A stretch of DNA of 64,000 nucleotides from Fasciolopsis buskii (taxonomy: Eukaryota > Platyhelminthes > Trematoda > Plagiorchiida > Fasciolidae). The position numbers and the translations under genes were made by a program. The DNA lies in NCBI GenBank assembly GCA_008360955.1, contig LUCM01006287.1, positions 1 to 64,000 on the forward strand, written 5' to 3'. This document shows, piece after piece, positions 11,304 to 24,800 of the stretch; position 1 is the stretch's first letter, and the number at the start of each line of letters is the position of its first letter. Under the pieces are notes generated by a model. It saw nothing but the letters and a program-made list of their open reading frames with translations. It ran no database searches and was not told the DNA's origin.

Positions 11304-11859
11304 GTTGTGAAGCACATTTTGAAGCTCAACAGTTCTTCCCTGTGCAGTTTTCAAAAAGATTCCTTTTCCAAACTGAACTATTCTGTTTGTCCTGCCGATT
11401 TCGACGTTGCTGAAGAGAGAAACGACGTAGATAAATGATCTGCTGCTGAACAAGATTATTATTTGCGCTAATTAAAATTCAGTTGGATCATTAGAGACTT
11501 CATTCTGTCTTTCTCGTATTTTCTACACTCCCCTATTCCATTCTTTCTTTCTGTACCACATTTATCTGATGAACCAATGAAATGACTCAACAATGATTCC
11601 TTTGGTCTGCCTATGGTGTTCAAGGCATCTCATGGTTTCATATGCGCACAGGATTTTTCATACCTTTATTCTTTCTGTCACAATCACGACACTCGTTTGC
11701 ACAAGATTTTCATCTTGCATCCATCTCCACCCTCATGGATAGTCATTTTTCTTGTCACTTATTGTTTTTACAACCTTAGTATGCGCGTACACGCGATGAG
11801 TTGATTTTATCCAGTTTTGTTAATCGTCTTTTCTTCCACAGAAATGTCTCTCCCTATTA
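11304..11859 (+). other. Probable 3' untranslated region of the Ser/Thr/Pro-rich gene
   Basis: This is T-rich sequence between the stop codon and the first good AATAAA. No coding frame in it has supporting signals. Confidence 0.45.
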
Positions 11860-11865
11860 AATAAA
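11860..11865 (+). terminator. Poly(A) signal AATAAA
   Basis: This canonical AATAAA lies 557 bases after the terminal stop codon and is followed by T/G-rich sequence. It is the first good signal downstream of the gene. Confidence 0.5.
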
Positions 11866-12522
11866 CCCTTTGTGGCGGTTAATATATGTATCGTTACCCA
11901 TTCTCCGCAGTTTTTTTCAATTAACCGAAAGCTGAGTATATTGAATTAGACAGGCCCTTTGTCCAAAGGTCAGATTGGTCACGGCAGCATTAATGGAAAG
12001 CACGGTGTAACACGCGCTGCTTAAAAACATGCCTGTATACGCCAATTCACAGCGATATCAGTGCCCAACTCGCCATGTTCAGTTGTCCCATACTTGCCAT
12101 AAATCGTCGCTAGTATTTGTTTACCGAACCCGAGGTGAGTGAGTATGAGTGGGACATCTTAGTCACCACTCCATCTAGGGTGGGTCCCAACAGTCCGGTG
12201 AACATCTATATTGCATGCTGTGGCGTCTTTACCCGTCACTAGATTTCGAATGATCGCAGATCATAGCTCACACAGCCATTGAGTATTTTATGAAGACCAT
12301 CTTCTGTTAAGCGGCAAGGACATTGCAAACTATTTACAGGGTCTGACTACTGTAACGAGGCTATTAACATTGGACGAACACGAATTGCTGCTGCGTACTC
12401 TTTGGATTTTTCTGGTTTTTGCTGGCATCTTTTTCCAACGCTGATGCATCTCCATCGCACTCATTCGTCTTAAGTCCATCGTAGTCCGATTTACGAACTT
12501 CGTTTTCATCATTATCTCAGGA
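11866..12522. other. Region between convergent genes
   Basis: No gene is recognised. The 16-mer acccgtcactagattt at 12231-12246 recurs exactly at 54949-54964, which hints at an unclassified dispersed repeat. The part near 12330-12522 may be the 3' leader of the minus-strand exon to its right. Confidence 0.35.
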
Positions 12523-12810
12523 TCATTCGCCGTTCGGTTTGGTTTGTAAGGCATTTGCTGACTTTTCAGCGGATTCACCGTTTAATACTTTGATTTCAGT
12601 CCTAGTCATGGGCTTCGCGTTTTCGGTTATATCTGCTATTTCACTCTTCTCAATGGGTCCTTCTTTTCGGCGTTGCTTTTTTAATCTGTTTGATTGCTGC
12701 AGAACCCTCACTGCCCTTTCTATTAAGTCCTCGATTTTTGTTTGATGATCGTCTCCCGACGACACTGGCACCTTTCGCAATAATGCCCCCGAGTTCTGAA
12801 GTTTAGTTTC
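12523..12810 (-). CDS. Probable terminal exon of a minus-strand gene, charged coiled protein
   Basis: On the minus strand a good acceptor (cccagtttttttcaag) ends at 12811. The exon then reads ETKLQNSGALLRKVPVSSGD, followed by a helical stretch TKIEDLIERAVRVLQQSNRL and a KKQRRKEG basic patch. It ends ALQTKPNGE with TGA at 12525-12523. The phase at the acceptor is 0. The composition is rich in Lys and Glu, with a short amphipathic helix. I do not recognise the family, and no upstream exon was located. The gene would converge on the plus-strand gene ending near 11.9 kb. Same-frame sequence beyond the stop also looks charged, so a decayed longer copy is possible. Confidence 0.4.
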   Translation of the reverse strand, partial: ETKLQNSGALLRKVPVSSGDDHQTKIEDLIERAVRVLQQSNRLKKQRRKEGPIEKSEIADITENAKPMTRTEIKVLNGESAEKSANALQTKPNGE

Positions 12811-12858
12811 CTTGAAAAAAACTGGGTGCATTTTGGTATAAGGTTCTAAAGGTATCAA

Positions 12859-15800
12859 ACACGGGTACTGTGAAGTCGATTTATATCAAAACTCTAGAAA
12901 CCGAGGTCGGACCGGTCAGGTGCTATATCTTAGTTATTTGTTTCAGTCATCTTATTACAGTTCAGTGGCTGTAAGTCTGTTTCCTAGTCCGATTGATCTG
13001 TGACTCCCGCTCTCTGTTTTGTTAAAATGGGTAGCAAAATAACATTTAAACATCATTTACTGGCACGAACGATGAAACAAAACTTTGTTTGAAGAATAAT
13101 GTCCTGCTTCTGAAAAATTGACCATCTCTCTGTCTACTTCCGTAGATTTGTCGTTTACATGATGTGTCGCATACTTCCGTGCCTTTCATTTCATTTGCTA
13201 CGGTTGTGCTTGACAAGTAGTGGTGAGAGTGTATAAAGAATCGTATATTTGATCTCCTGTTTTTTCTGTTAATACTCGTTCTTGATCGTTAGAAATAAAT
13301 GAATAGGAAATTCTGCAAGATAATATTTTTAGCGTATGAATCTCTCAATTCGGTAAGGAAGCAAGTGCGCTTCGGGTGGTTAGATGACATTTTCACCGTG
13401 GTACTCCTCAAGGCGTTTCACTTGGTCAGAACAATATCACTCCAAATAGAAGAGCTGGATACTACTGATGTAGTCACGTAAAATGAACAATTCCGGTCAT
13501 TTTGTGCCTCCCGGTTTCCCAATGGTTATTTGATCTCATACATTCAGTTCCGAATGTTCTTTATTGTGACGTGTGTAATTGGATGATCGAAAAGACAAGT
13601 AACCAAGTGTAGAGAATAGTATTGATCAAATCGGTTTACAAAACTCTGCGGAACATGACCGAATTCTCTTGCAAGAAAAACTGGATCCACTTTCAGTCAG
13701 CAATCCGGGAAGGCGCGTGCAAAATTGATTTGATTTAAGTCAACATTCTGCGTACGGCGGGTATATCTTTCTGTATAATTGTGTCTTGATTTCATTTCCC
13801 TTTATTTATTGACTAGCTCCCATTTTTTTGACAGCGTAAATTTTATCATGATTTTCTAATGTAATGTCTCGCATCTTAGTGACGGTATTTCTGTGGAGGT
13901 ATGAGACAGCTTACGTTTGTCTTTCTTTTTACCCGTGTTTACTCGGAAATCACGCTAATTTGCATAGGTCTGGGTTAACACGGTCATAGAAATAAGGAGC
14001 GAGCCTATGATGGCCATGTTATAATAACTTCAAATAGTATTATTCTTGATCGCACTTCTCATTTATGCAATCACGCCTTTTAAATGAACTTATTTATGAT
14101 CGCGCTTTTCATTCCGACGTTGTTTCACTTCCACATATGTAAGACTCGAATTTTGGTTGATCACTATGTGTTTTCGCGTTTTTACCTCATGCACCACTCA
14201 TTTGCACGACGCCCTATACCGGATTCAGACATCGTAAGTGCCTTATTCTAGCCAGCCAACCGATCTCAAAGAACGCCTCGTTCACTGGTATCCATTACTA
14301 ATGGACTGTCATTCGCTGTGCGTCGGCGCTTTCTGTAGTTTGACCTCATTCTTAAGGGTAGCAAAATACAAAAAATGATTGAAATCACCTCATTACTGCC
14401 TATATATGCATGCACAGATCAATGCATTCAAGTTGCCAGTTAAGAATTTGCTCTGGACTCAAACACCGAGTATATCCCAAGTTAAGCAATCCGACTAAAT
14501 TATGCCGTCAAAATATGATTTCAAACGGGGACGTAACGGTTCTCGCTAATTTGCATTAAGCAATCAGATTGGATTCCTGGTCAGAATGGTGACAGTCTCC
14601 TATTACATTTTTCTTACTTGTCAATGTAGCTACCGGTCACTTGACTTTAGAAATACTTCAACCGCTGTGCCATAGGAACTAATGTGATCGGAGCTCTTTT
14701 CCGGTAGACGGGTTCTTTCTTGGCCCCGTAGATCGAACTTTTGATTCGAAAAGTGTGAGCGGGTTTTTATAACCTGCCAGTGTGATAATTTTTAATGAAC
14801 TACGTTTCCCGTCAACGATGGTCGAGTGAATTGTCTGATATCAATTGTTTTCCTACAAAAGTAGCGTAAATCTTAGTGCAGTCTCAGTTCGATAGTATCA
14901 ATGCACTAATTCATTTGCACATTCACAACAGCAGTCTGCATCAGAAACCGGGGGTTGATCAAATTCCACCTTCTACCAATGAAGTTCGTGAGTGATTTTG
15001 CTATCGCCGGCTCACTGTCACGCTTGTTGTATTGAAACCTTATATGACTCGCCACTTTAAAACTCAGGATCATGGTTGCCGACTTTTTCCCACATAAATT
15101 ATGAAATTACATGACAACACCCACTCGTCCTTACACTTTTCCCATGTACTGGGAAAGTCGTCAGGTACTTATAACCCTCGCTAACACTTGCGGACTGAAT
15201 TGCAACTGACTGTTCATGGGTTTCTGCAATCCTCTTTCCTCTAGTTCTGTTTATGACCAAAACCCAAATCTCTTCGTCAGATATCATCCACCTCGTAATT
15301 CCCACTTACAGTGTTCATTCCTCTTTTGTTCTCAAAGCAAGTGTGTCTGTTCTCTGTGTGCATTAGGCGGTTACCACCTGTCGAATACCAAATTTGGGCT
15401 TTTATAATCAGTTTTCCACTCAGTCGGTTGAAACCCTGATTCTTTTCATTTATTCATTGCTTTTGTGTCGTTTATCGCTCCTCCACTAGTGGCGAATTCT
15501 CCATTTCTGATTTCTTATCTTCAATGTTCACAACCGGAAATTTCTAGTAAGCTTGTGACAGCTCCGCTATTGGGTACGAAGCTGACAAAATAATTGTGGT
15601 CAACAATTTATCTCCACTGATTGGCCTTGCCACACGTACACTCGACCGATCCGACTCTCTTGCTCATTCTCTGGGTATTACGACCACTTCCACCTCTTCT
15701 GCATACTCAGTTTTCTCCATTCTTCCCTTTCCTGGCTAATTTGTATATATTCACACTAGTGGTAAACCAACCGAAAGCTAGACTCTTCCCAGAGAACAGA

Positions 15801-18800
15801 GTTTGCAGTTCTTTCGATCAATCTTGACAGGTTTTTGTTTATGGATGCTAATAAATTAGAACAATGGGGCACCATGTCAGGTAAGTTTGTCGTCCAAATT
15901 TCTCCTGATTTAATATCTCTTATACCGAACCGACATTGTACCGTTGCCTGTTATTTCATTTTTCACCGTATTTCGTGTTGATTTGAGGTCACTTCTACAG
16001 CGCACCAGTTCAGGAATCGGATATTACGATGAATTTTTGATGTTCATTATCTTATGTGAAGCGATAATTATAGAATGTCAAAATCCGATCTATTTTTTGC
16101 TTTTTGATCAGCCGGTATTAATTGATTCAAATCACATCTAACCGCGGGGTAAAACATTCCAGTTTCAGAATCACAAATCAAAACTTGATGATAGGTGGTA
16201 GTCAGTTCTGTTCATCCCCTAACCACAATTGGCTTATTGTAGACCTGTGGCTTTTTGCATGTTATCAGAGCTACTAGATACTCTTTCCGATGAGTACATC
16301 TTCACCTGGGAATTCGGAAGGAATGAATAGAGAATGTTTTTAAAATGTGAGCGATAAATTTTAAGCACAATGTTTGCTTATCATTTCACAGAACCTGTGC
16401 TCTAGTTTTCGTATTCGCATCATTGTATGGACCGTCACGAACAAAATTCATTTGCTACGGCTTTTCCTAGTACAGTCGAAATTTTTTGCGCCTACAGTCC
16501 ACTGTTCAAGTCAACGATACTCGAGGTGAAAGTATCTCATATCTTCATCTTAGCTCTTCTATACTATCAAGACTAATATTAATTATGCATTTACTTGCTG
16601 AGAAATTTGGTTTAAATTGATTCATCACTCAGTGTCAACGTCCAGCATGATGAATAAGTTCTGGAGTATAAATGGTGGCAGTTTAAATTTGCCAGTAAGA
16701 TTATTTGTCCTGCATTGCCTACTTCCAACCGTTCGACTCTCTTACGAAATTAACGGAATCGTACATCGAACCTGCACAAACGACAATGAGTAGAACATAT
16801 TGAGTCGTTTCGGTGATGGATTAAATTTAATGCAGATGGCCAAATGGCCAGTCTCCGTAGGTCATTTACAAATCCTTTGTCGTGCTTAATATTCCTTATT
16901 ACTGTGAGCGGTAACCAACGGTCTCGTAAAATATGTGCTTAGTCACGTAATTTTGTGGTCTGACGAACCCGAATCAGCCTGAATAGCTTAACAGGCATGA
17001 TGTTCGAGTCCTAATCATTCCTCTAAAGTTCACGTCTTCTTTTTGACGAAATGATTACGCATTGATGATGATTCAAGACGAAGGTGACAAAGCAGTGCAT
17101 GGCTTCAATAAACTTCAGCAGGCAGTTAAGTAAAATTAATGTATAATAAACCGTTCTTAATGATACATTCTTGGCTTGCATGATGAGAGTTTTGGCTGCA
17201 CGTTCGTAGCTTTTGTTGGTGGATGAAACATTGGTATCACTTGTCACACTGCTAATCACACGCATTACCTAAACTAAACTGAGTCAGCCTTGGGAACGAC
17301 TTAGTCATTGCTGCCATCCATTTTGTTTCCGGGACATATTCAACAAGATCGTTAGGTGACTAAACAATATCAAGTGATACAACCAAAAGTTACGGCGCTA
17401 CAGGGGAAAATACGAGATAATCCTTGGGAGATATCCGTAACCGTACAGGGGCTCACATGACCAGCGAATTTACGCCTTGTTTGTGCTTGAGGACTGCATT
17501 TGTATAACGATCTCTTATCATACTCCGTAGTGTTTGTTGATAAAACACGACTAGCCCGTAGGATTAGATCTCATTGGCACGCTTTATCGATCGAATCATG
17601 TGCGGTAGCCCCGTCCTCGGAAGTCTTCCAGATCTGTTGTCAATTGAAGTTAATTTGCATAGGTGATCCGTTTGTGAGTTTAAAAAGCCTTGTTTCACCG
17701 CGTGGCAAGGATCGTATCCTCGTGAAACCCTTTTAAATGTCATCATGCAATCTACGAGAGCGCGATCAAAAAACTTTGTCACCATATTGATTGTTTGACA
17801 GCCGATTTGGTTACCTCGTAAGGAAAATAGCATGATATTTTTGCATCACTGTTGACATTACTAATCTACTTGCTGTAATGATTTTAAAGACTTCACTACC
17901 AGTTTTCTCGGTTGTTGCAATGATAACCATCCCGTAACGAAATATCTCCGCTGCCTGACTGGATGGAATTTTATGCATTTCTTAACTTGAATATTATCCA
18001 GTTAAATCACCTGCACCATTACTGATAGTACTGTTATTCACATCATCACTGTGCAAAGGTACTTCCCCAACAAAAGTTAGTGAATCCTAGCTTGGTCCTA
18101 TCGAACGCATTTGATGATAGTCACTTTTCGAATTACCAAATTTTAGTATTTTCTTCTACCTTAAATTCATTCCGTCTGCAGATTTGTTGCCAATGTCAGT
18201 TAGGCAAACATGTATATCTCTTATTACAATCATTTATACCGTCTATTAGATCTACGTTGGTTACTGATTGTATACAAGTGGTCACCTACAGCTTTAATGC
18301 AAACGCTAACTATTAGTATTTAGTTTTGCTAGAGTCAAACGGTAAAGCGGTGATTTCCGTCCATTTTTTTCAGTGTATCGAGCAAAATTCTAAACAAATT
18401 GGGCTGTTCATTGTGAAGCAATACGTTTTCGGCATAGCTTAAATTTTTGGTCCTCATGGGTCTCGTTTGTTCTTCCCAACCGGTGTTAGTGTGTACTTTC
18501 TGTTTCATTAAAAATATCGCCGTTATTCTAACGCAAAATGATTGCTCATTTTGCTCGTTATTCAACCCATACTGAGTTGTGTGATGCTCTTGCACATATT
18601 AAAAAATGGACACTAGTCGATTGCACTCATTACCACTTTGAATTTATTTCATTTCGTGCTAGTTTATTTTACTCGCATACAAATAACCTTAAGTTTTATC
18701 TTGTTTTTTCTGGCTTTATGGGTTGACAAACTTTCTTGGAAATCGCAGGGGCATTTAAGTCTAGAAACGTCATATGTCTTACATGAAATAATGTTTCTTG

Positions 18801-19465
18801 TAATCTGTCTGTGTACATTTCGTCATCAAGTTCTGGACTCAGTTTGGTTGTATTAATTACCCCCTGAATGATATTTATCTCGTGCGGCAGACTGGTTGGA
18901 TAGAAACGATTTGTCTCAACTACTGTTGTGACCAGCATTTAAGGTTTAGAACTTGTATCCAGACCAAATCTGACCTTACATTGATGATAATCTTGCCAAG
19001 TTGGCTGCCAACCAAATATTGCAATGATTTCGCCGCCAAGGAAGCTAACCCGACCGTAGTGAATCACACCCGGAGTTACTAATTAGGCTATAGCTTCTAA
19101 GCATCTTTATTTATCTGTTAACCGTTTTAGGGAATAACTTGCTTGTAAGTTATGCCCTAGTTCAGCTGGTAAGACTCTAGAAGGAGAGGCCCAGTGAAAC
19201 ATTTTGTAGTGGTTGTATTTCGAGCCTCATAAAGCTAACTTATCCTCCGTTAATCTCACTTACAACAAGTCGTTTCATTTTGCCTTCGGCGTGAATGCGA
19301 CCTAATTTGTCATAGTTTTATGTAAATGAAATCTAATGACACCACACCACTGGTTACCTATTGCTCCATCCTCGAAACTGGTGCACTTAAAACTTCTACA
19401 TTCTTTTTTAATGGATTCCTTTTTCGTCCAGACTCCTTTCATAGAAAGAATAGATTGAACCCTTG
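12859..19465. other. AT-rich non-coding region
   Basis: About 6.6 kb has only short open frames without splice support or recognisable protein motifs on either strand. It may be intron of the minus-strand gene that ends at 12523. I see no clear repeat family here. Confidence 0.35.
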
Positions 19466-19469
19466 TGAA

Positions 19470-19655
19470 TTAGCCCGGCTAGTGTAACGGCCAGGGTTAA
19501 TCATTCGTTCCGGGTGCGCTTTCTAGATCCGGTTCGGTGGATGTGCCCTACTGATGATTCCCAGCATGGATGAAATATCTGTACACTGCTCCCCTTGTTT
19601 TCAGTGGCACGTTGTGTTGACAGTGCGTGATGAACCATAAGGAAGAAAGAAAGAT
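19470..19655 (+). mobile_element. tRNA-derived SINE with hammerhead-like core (copy 1)
   Basis: The head agcccggctagtgtaacgg resembles an A box, and gttccgggtgcgc a decayed B box. The centre reads ctgatgattcccagcatgga then tgaaat. This fits the hammerhead order CUGAUGA, helix II, GAAA, and aligns with the ctgatgagtcccaaataggacgaaac core known from the schistosome SM-alpha repeat. The tail ttgttttcagtggcacgttg continues into gttgacagtgcgtgatgaa, which is shared with the copies near 32.6 and 36.4 kb and, reversed, with 35.8 kb. This copy keeps an exact CUGAUGA at 19551-19557. Confidence 0.65.
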
Positions 19656-19759
19656 TGTCATCCTTGCCATTTTGTTGTTTCCTTATTAGCCTTCGACCAC
19701 ACCGGTACACTCAAATACTCGTGATGCCATCCAACTAATTTCATATTTGTTTATCTGTT

Positions 19760-20536
19760 CGCCAGCCAACTCTTCCCTCCCACAGCGCACTACGCATCGA
19801 TCAAAGTGATCTCACAGATCTGTCCAGTGGAACATCTGCTCTTCTTTGATCACTTTTTTTTCTGATGTGTAATGAACTGGACTTGCGGACTTCTGACCAC
19901 TCTGTTCTGACAAATCTTGAAGCGTTTTTTTAATACCACCGCTAATCGGAAGCTCCACCATAGATTACTTGCTTCTTCTAAAGTTTTGTCTACATTTTTC
20001 TGTCAAAAGCATCCTTGCGTCGTATTTTGACCCACGCACTTCGACGGACATCGTAAGCAAGTGTCATTTTACTGGCATTCTGAGAGACCACCTCGTGTGC
20101 TTATCCCGGCACCGATGTGTATTTTGGCAACCGCACCAAACTTCGTTACTCTCCAATGCAATTCGGTATAAAGTATTCACAATACTTTGTATTTGCTTTG
20201 CCATCCAACAACCTTGACATTCTATGCAAAACTGATGCATCATCTCGCAAATTCCGGTCCCGGGGTTGCCTTCTGATAGGGTCTACGTGCCTCCCTTTGA
20301 AATCCTCACGGCAGTCCTTTAAACTTCTTTACAGATCCGATGACAGCATGCTTGATTCTGTGAGCTCTTTTTTCACTGGTATCCGATGTGGTCACGAATT
20401 GTCTTTTTTTACTTACACGATCATCTTTAATTGCGTCCTTCATTGGAACATCCCTGAAACCACATTTTAGACAGATGGACCATTTATTCCGTTTGATTTT
20501 TATCTTAGTTTTTGATTGTTCCACCATCGGACTCAA
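19760..20536 (-). pseudogene. Decayed minus-strand coding region, likely intronless pseudogene or transposon relic
   Basis: Reading the minus strand from 20536 downward gives long protein-like stretches in changing frames. They include KRNKWSICLKCGFRDVPMKD, then RHVDPIRRQPRDRNLRDDAS, KYCEYFIPNCIG, SLVRLPKYTSVPG, and near the end ISGGIKKTLQDLSEQS. Each switch needs a frameshift or passes a stop. The absence of introns together with frame decay suggests a processed pseudogene or a transposable-element protein. I could not name the parent family. The CxxC in the first piece could be half of a zinc knuckle. Confidence 0.35.
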
Positions 20537-20867
20537 AAGTCAGATATTATAGAATTACATCTTGTTGTCTCGAATTTCATGCTTTATTGCGTCATGCGAT
20601 GAAATGTTCCACTGGATTTATAAAACTGAAATTTTTTTCATAAATGCTTTCGTTCTCGGTGGTTTCGCAACAATTTCATCAAAGTGTTTCCTTAGCCGAT
20701 TGATTGGGCGGTATCAATTTCTATTTCACTAATAACTTATTCAGACCATGAATGCAAACACTCGAAGGCCATTTCATGCTTATGGCAATCATTCACTCGA
20801 GTTCACTACGAAAATTGGTGTTGGGTAAGTTCTCCCCTCTTAAGTTTTCTTTTCAATTTTGTCATTG

Positions 20868-21870
20868 AGGTGGTCATGGATATATCCCTGTCCTCATACT
20901 CAGACAGAAAACTGTCTGATTTAGAATATGCGGACGACGTTGAGCTACCGAGTGAAGATCCACGTAAATTACTAGTATTTCCTCATCGTTTCGAAGGTAG
21001 CATAGATATGTTTGGGATACGTTTTGCCTCTTCGAAGTGAGAAATGCTGTTACAAGACTTGACTGAACAAGCGGGTGAGGTGGACAGATTTAGTTACCAG
21101 GGTAGCTGTATCTTATCTGATGATCTTATATCGGAAGAAGTATATTCGCGGATATAGAGAGCGTAATTAGGATACTTTTATTTGAGGCGTCTGTGGCATC
21201 TGGTTATTGATGATAGGTCTAGTATAAGCAACATCAATGAGGTATGTACTGCTCTACGGGTCCGAAACATGCTCACTGAGATCACATGTAAAAGCTTTCG
21301 GTGTTTGAATACGGTCCTCCTCGTAGTATTGGTAGAATATAGTAGGGGAATTTTGAGTGTAACTCAGATGTTAGGCGTAAGGGACTGGATCCTGGGGACC
21401 AGAATTTACAACAGGCATTGAATTAGAATAAACTGGAGAGGGGGCGGGTTGGAACATATTTTGCGCATGCTCACAGAACGGTGGCCTCGTTGTACGTTGT
21501 TCTGTGGAACAGGTAGTGGTGAGAAATTGGTTCGATGTGGCCAGCTCATGACATTGGTAAAAAGAAACATGAAAGCTTTACCCAATAGACTGGCTGGTGT
21601 GGTTGCAGTTAGACTACCGTGTTTGGGTTCACAAGATCCCCTAGATGAGTGGTTACAACAGTTTATATAAGCCATTGCCGCAATCATTGGCGTACTTGCA
21701 TTCGAAGGTTTTCATACAGTTCCTCAGCTTAATATTTTGCAGCCGATTTTTCACTCATTTCTTTTCTGTTTTTTGTTTTATTATTTTATGGCTGTGTGAG
21801 TAAGCCAACAAGACCAGAGCTAGTAAGCACAAGATTACTGGTTGTGCAATCTGGACTGAACTCTTTACTA
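20868..21870 (+). mobile_element. RTE-like non-LTR retrotransposon, decayed 3' part (copy 2)
   Basis: The catalytic motif YADD is encoded at 20927-20938, inside LEYADDVELPSEDPRKLL. It is followed by a MFGIRFASSK block, a VDRFSYQGSCI block and YSRI. Past several stops come HILRMLTERWPR (about 21449-21485) and an SQDPLDEWLQQFI block (about 21630-21669). The order matches copy 1 closely, including MKALPNRLAGVVAVRLP against MKALTNGLASVVAVRLP. A similar 3' tail near 21834 supports the same 3' end. It is inactive because of multiple stops. The 5' part is missing, which is usual for LINE insertions cut short during reverse transcription. Confidence 0.8.
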
Positions 21871-24800
21871 TTTCAGACAAGGACTGTTTTTGATCTGTTT
21901 CTGTTCAGATTATAGTATATTGATAATATAGCCTCTGTTGGATAATTTCCGCTTTGACACGGAATATAGCCTCCCCCTGCCATCAACAGTATTCAACATA
22001 CATCTACCGTAACACAGTTCGCCTATCGTGTTCGTGGAAGTATGGCAATACTCTTCTGGAACGTATAATGTTTATTCTTAAATAGGAAAAACTTGCGCAG
22101 TTTCTTGAAAATGGAATCCAGACGGATGGGGCTGTTCATAGCTGTATCGAATGGGACTACCGGAAGTTCATCCTCATTGTTTGCATCTGTTGTTTTCTTT
22201 GTTGCTGGTCATATATATAATTATCCTGCATTACTCTGGTTTGATAGCCCTGAGTCGCTACTATGGGGATGTTCAACATTAAGTAGAGTACTTAGTTATG
22301 AGTAACAAGTCAATTATTTAGAAGCGTGACACAATTGCTGAAGGTAAGCTTCACGCTGTCTTAAAATGTGGCACTGTTCCGGCACAAAAATGCTTTTCAA
22401 GTGGGTGAAGAAATTGGAAGGACCTAAGTTATTTGTAAATCGGAAATTCGTTCGGTTATATCTATAATATTCTCCGTAGATTCTGCCGTCCAACCAGGGA
22501 TTTTCTCCTTTTTTATTCGCCAGTCGTTTGATATTTGGTTGACTTGATTCAATTTCCATCTACGATCCCGTTCGATTGCATACGAATATCATTTTCCCGT
22601 AGTTCTTACACCAACAATTTTGTCGTACAACAGCAATGACGTCACAAGGCCCATTTTTACAATTTGTGGCTCCATTCTAGTAAAGCAAATATAGTAGTTT
22701 TATCCTCCGATTTCAGGTCACTTTTGATTCTCTAAATTTGTGCCTCACATGATGCTTTAGTGCGATATCGACGCGCCCGAACTTAGCATAGCTTACTAAT
22801 GGTCTTTCCGGATCAATGTTTACTTTGTGCATTTATGATGCCCAATACTAAAAGTGCTCTATGGCTACAAAGATAAAAAATAATGGATGAATTTTTCAAT
22901 CAGCGCGATGTCAGATCAAGAGAACGATGCAAGAATACCGACGGTTCCCAAACGAAATTCTCATGAAAAGGCAAAAACTGCACTCCATACGGTGAGGTTT
23001 TTCGGGGAGAAATAATTGTTGTTCCTAAGTTCACTGTGAATGATAATCCGAACAGGATCAGTGAAAATGAAATTTTCCTCAGCATGCATTAAGATCCTAT
23101 TTTAAAAGAATTTAATGAGGTGGTTTCACTGTGACAAATAGATTTATGGCAAATGTACGCATTAGGAATCAAAAATGTTGACTGTGAGGAAGAATGTACG
23201 CTTCAGATCAAAGTTTCACAGTGAGGACTGAGTGGAATGAACGCGGTTAGCCAGTCTGCATATGCATTTGTACATTTCCACGTTTAATAAGAATGAACAG
23301 AAGAACTATCAGTTCAGTGAAATAAAAGCAAAACTTGGGATGAGGAAAATTAAAAATAGGAAAGTGTTGATGTAGTTCGAAGTAACTCGGCCACAAGAAA
23401 GAGAATGCATATAGGTTTCGAACTCCGTGTCCGGATAGATTCGTTGCTGAAATCTGGTGCAACCAACGTTGTCTGAAACAAATAAGAATTTTTCGTTTAA
23501 AATGAGACTAAAATGAACGAGTTTTTTTTAACATTGTAAAACAATTAACATGGAATTGAACGTATATCGCGGCTGTTTGGCTGCTGTGCACTTTGTACCT
23601 GAAATTCTCTTTGGATTAAATCCGCAAATACGTAAAAAAAGTCTTTCAACGGTATTAATTTCAAAAGGAATTTGTTTTACTGCGGTGCACACAAAGTGCC
23701 ATCAGAAGATAGTTGGGGATATTTGTCCCCCACTGATTGATGCCGGTTCCCATTAGTTTCTCCTTTAGTTTTCGTATCTCATTCATTTGGTACCAATCGG
23801 AAATTTTCTTATAAATGAATTTGTTATGCAAGGCAAGAACAGAATGATTAGCCTCTGAATAGCCTTTCTACATTAAGACTATATTTCATTAGTCAAAACT
23901 CAAATCAATTTATGTGACCCTATTTTTTCCATAATTATGCCTTTTACTCACATGACCGTTTTTGACTGGTCCAAAAACAATGTATCATGTCTTCTTGGAC
24001 TCAGTTTTTGCCATATCACTACCGTACATCAACTGAGAGACGGATCAGCACGATGTCTCTATCTGAGTTCAGCAAAAGAATGTTAGTAAACAGAAATTCC
24101 TACATTTTCCTCCACCCCTTTTTACTGGTTGGTTAATGCGACGCATTTGCTACAAATCACTAACAACTGGTCAGTTTACCATAAGTGGCAAAACAATTCT
24201 CGGGGTTGTCATAATCATTCCATTGTGGGCCATCTTAAATGACTGGATCATTACCTATGTAAACTCTGTGATTTGTTTTCTCAAACTCTGCCAGATATTG
24301 ATTATACACAAAAAAAAACGATAACCACATCATCTTGGTATCGTAAACGCAAGAAGATAGAAATGTGTGGATTGCGAGTGATAATGGAAATCTGAGGTTG
24401 GTCGACAGCGTTATTTCGATACAGATTGGGCCAATAAAGCATCACAATGACCAGACTTCCTTCAGTTAACGAAATAAATGGGCAAACAACAATTCGCATT
24501 TACAGTAACAGTGAAGATTAAAGTGTGAAACCCTCTTGGAGGTGATTCGTTATTGTGTTCTTACCATCCATATTGGACTTTAAAGCCAAACTTCGAATTC
24601 AATGTGCGAGCCAGAAAAAAAACCCGGTAGTCGAACGGATAAACAAGCGACTCAATGAGCAGATTGTCACCGCTTTGATGATCTTCTCCCAACAATAAAA
24701 GCATATCACTTTCCCGTACGACACCGTACTTGATTGCCAAAATCGAATTTTACGGCGATTCGGTTGAATTCGACAGGTTTTTATCGAGTATTAAATAATG

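Noticed and set aside
19501..19710. A 69-codon minus-strand frame
   Set aside because: It is the antisense of SINE copy 1.
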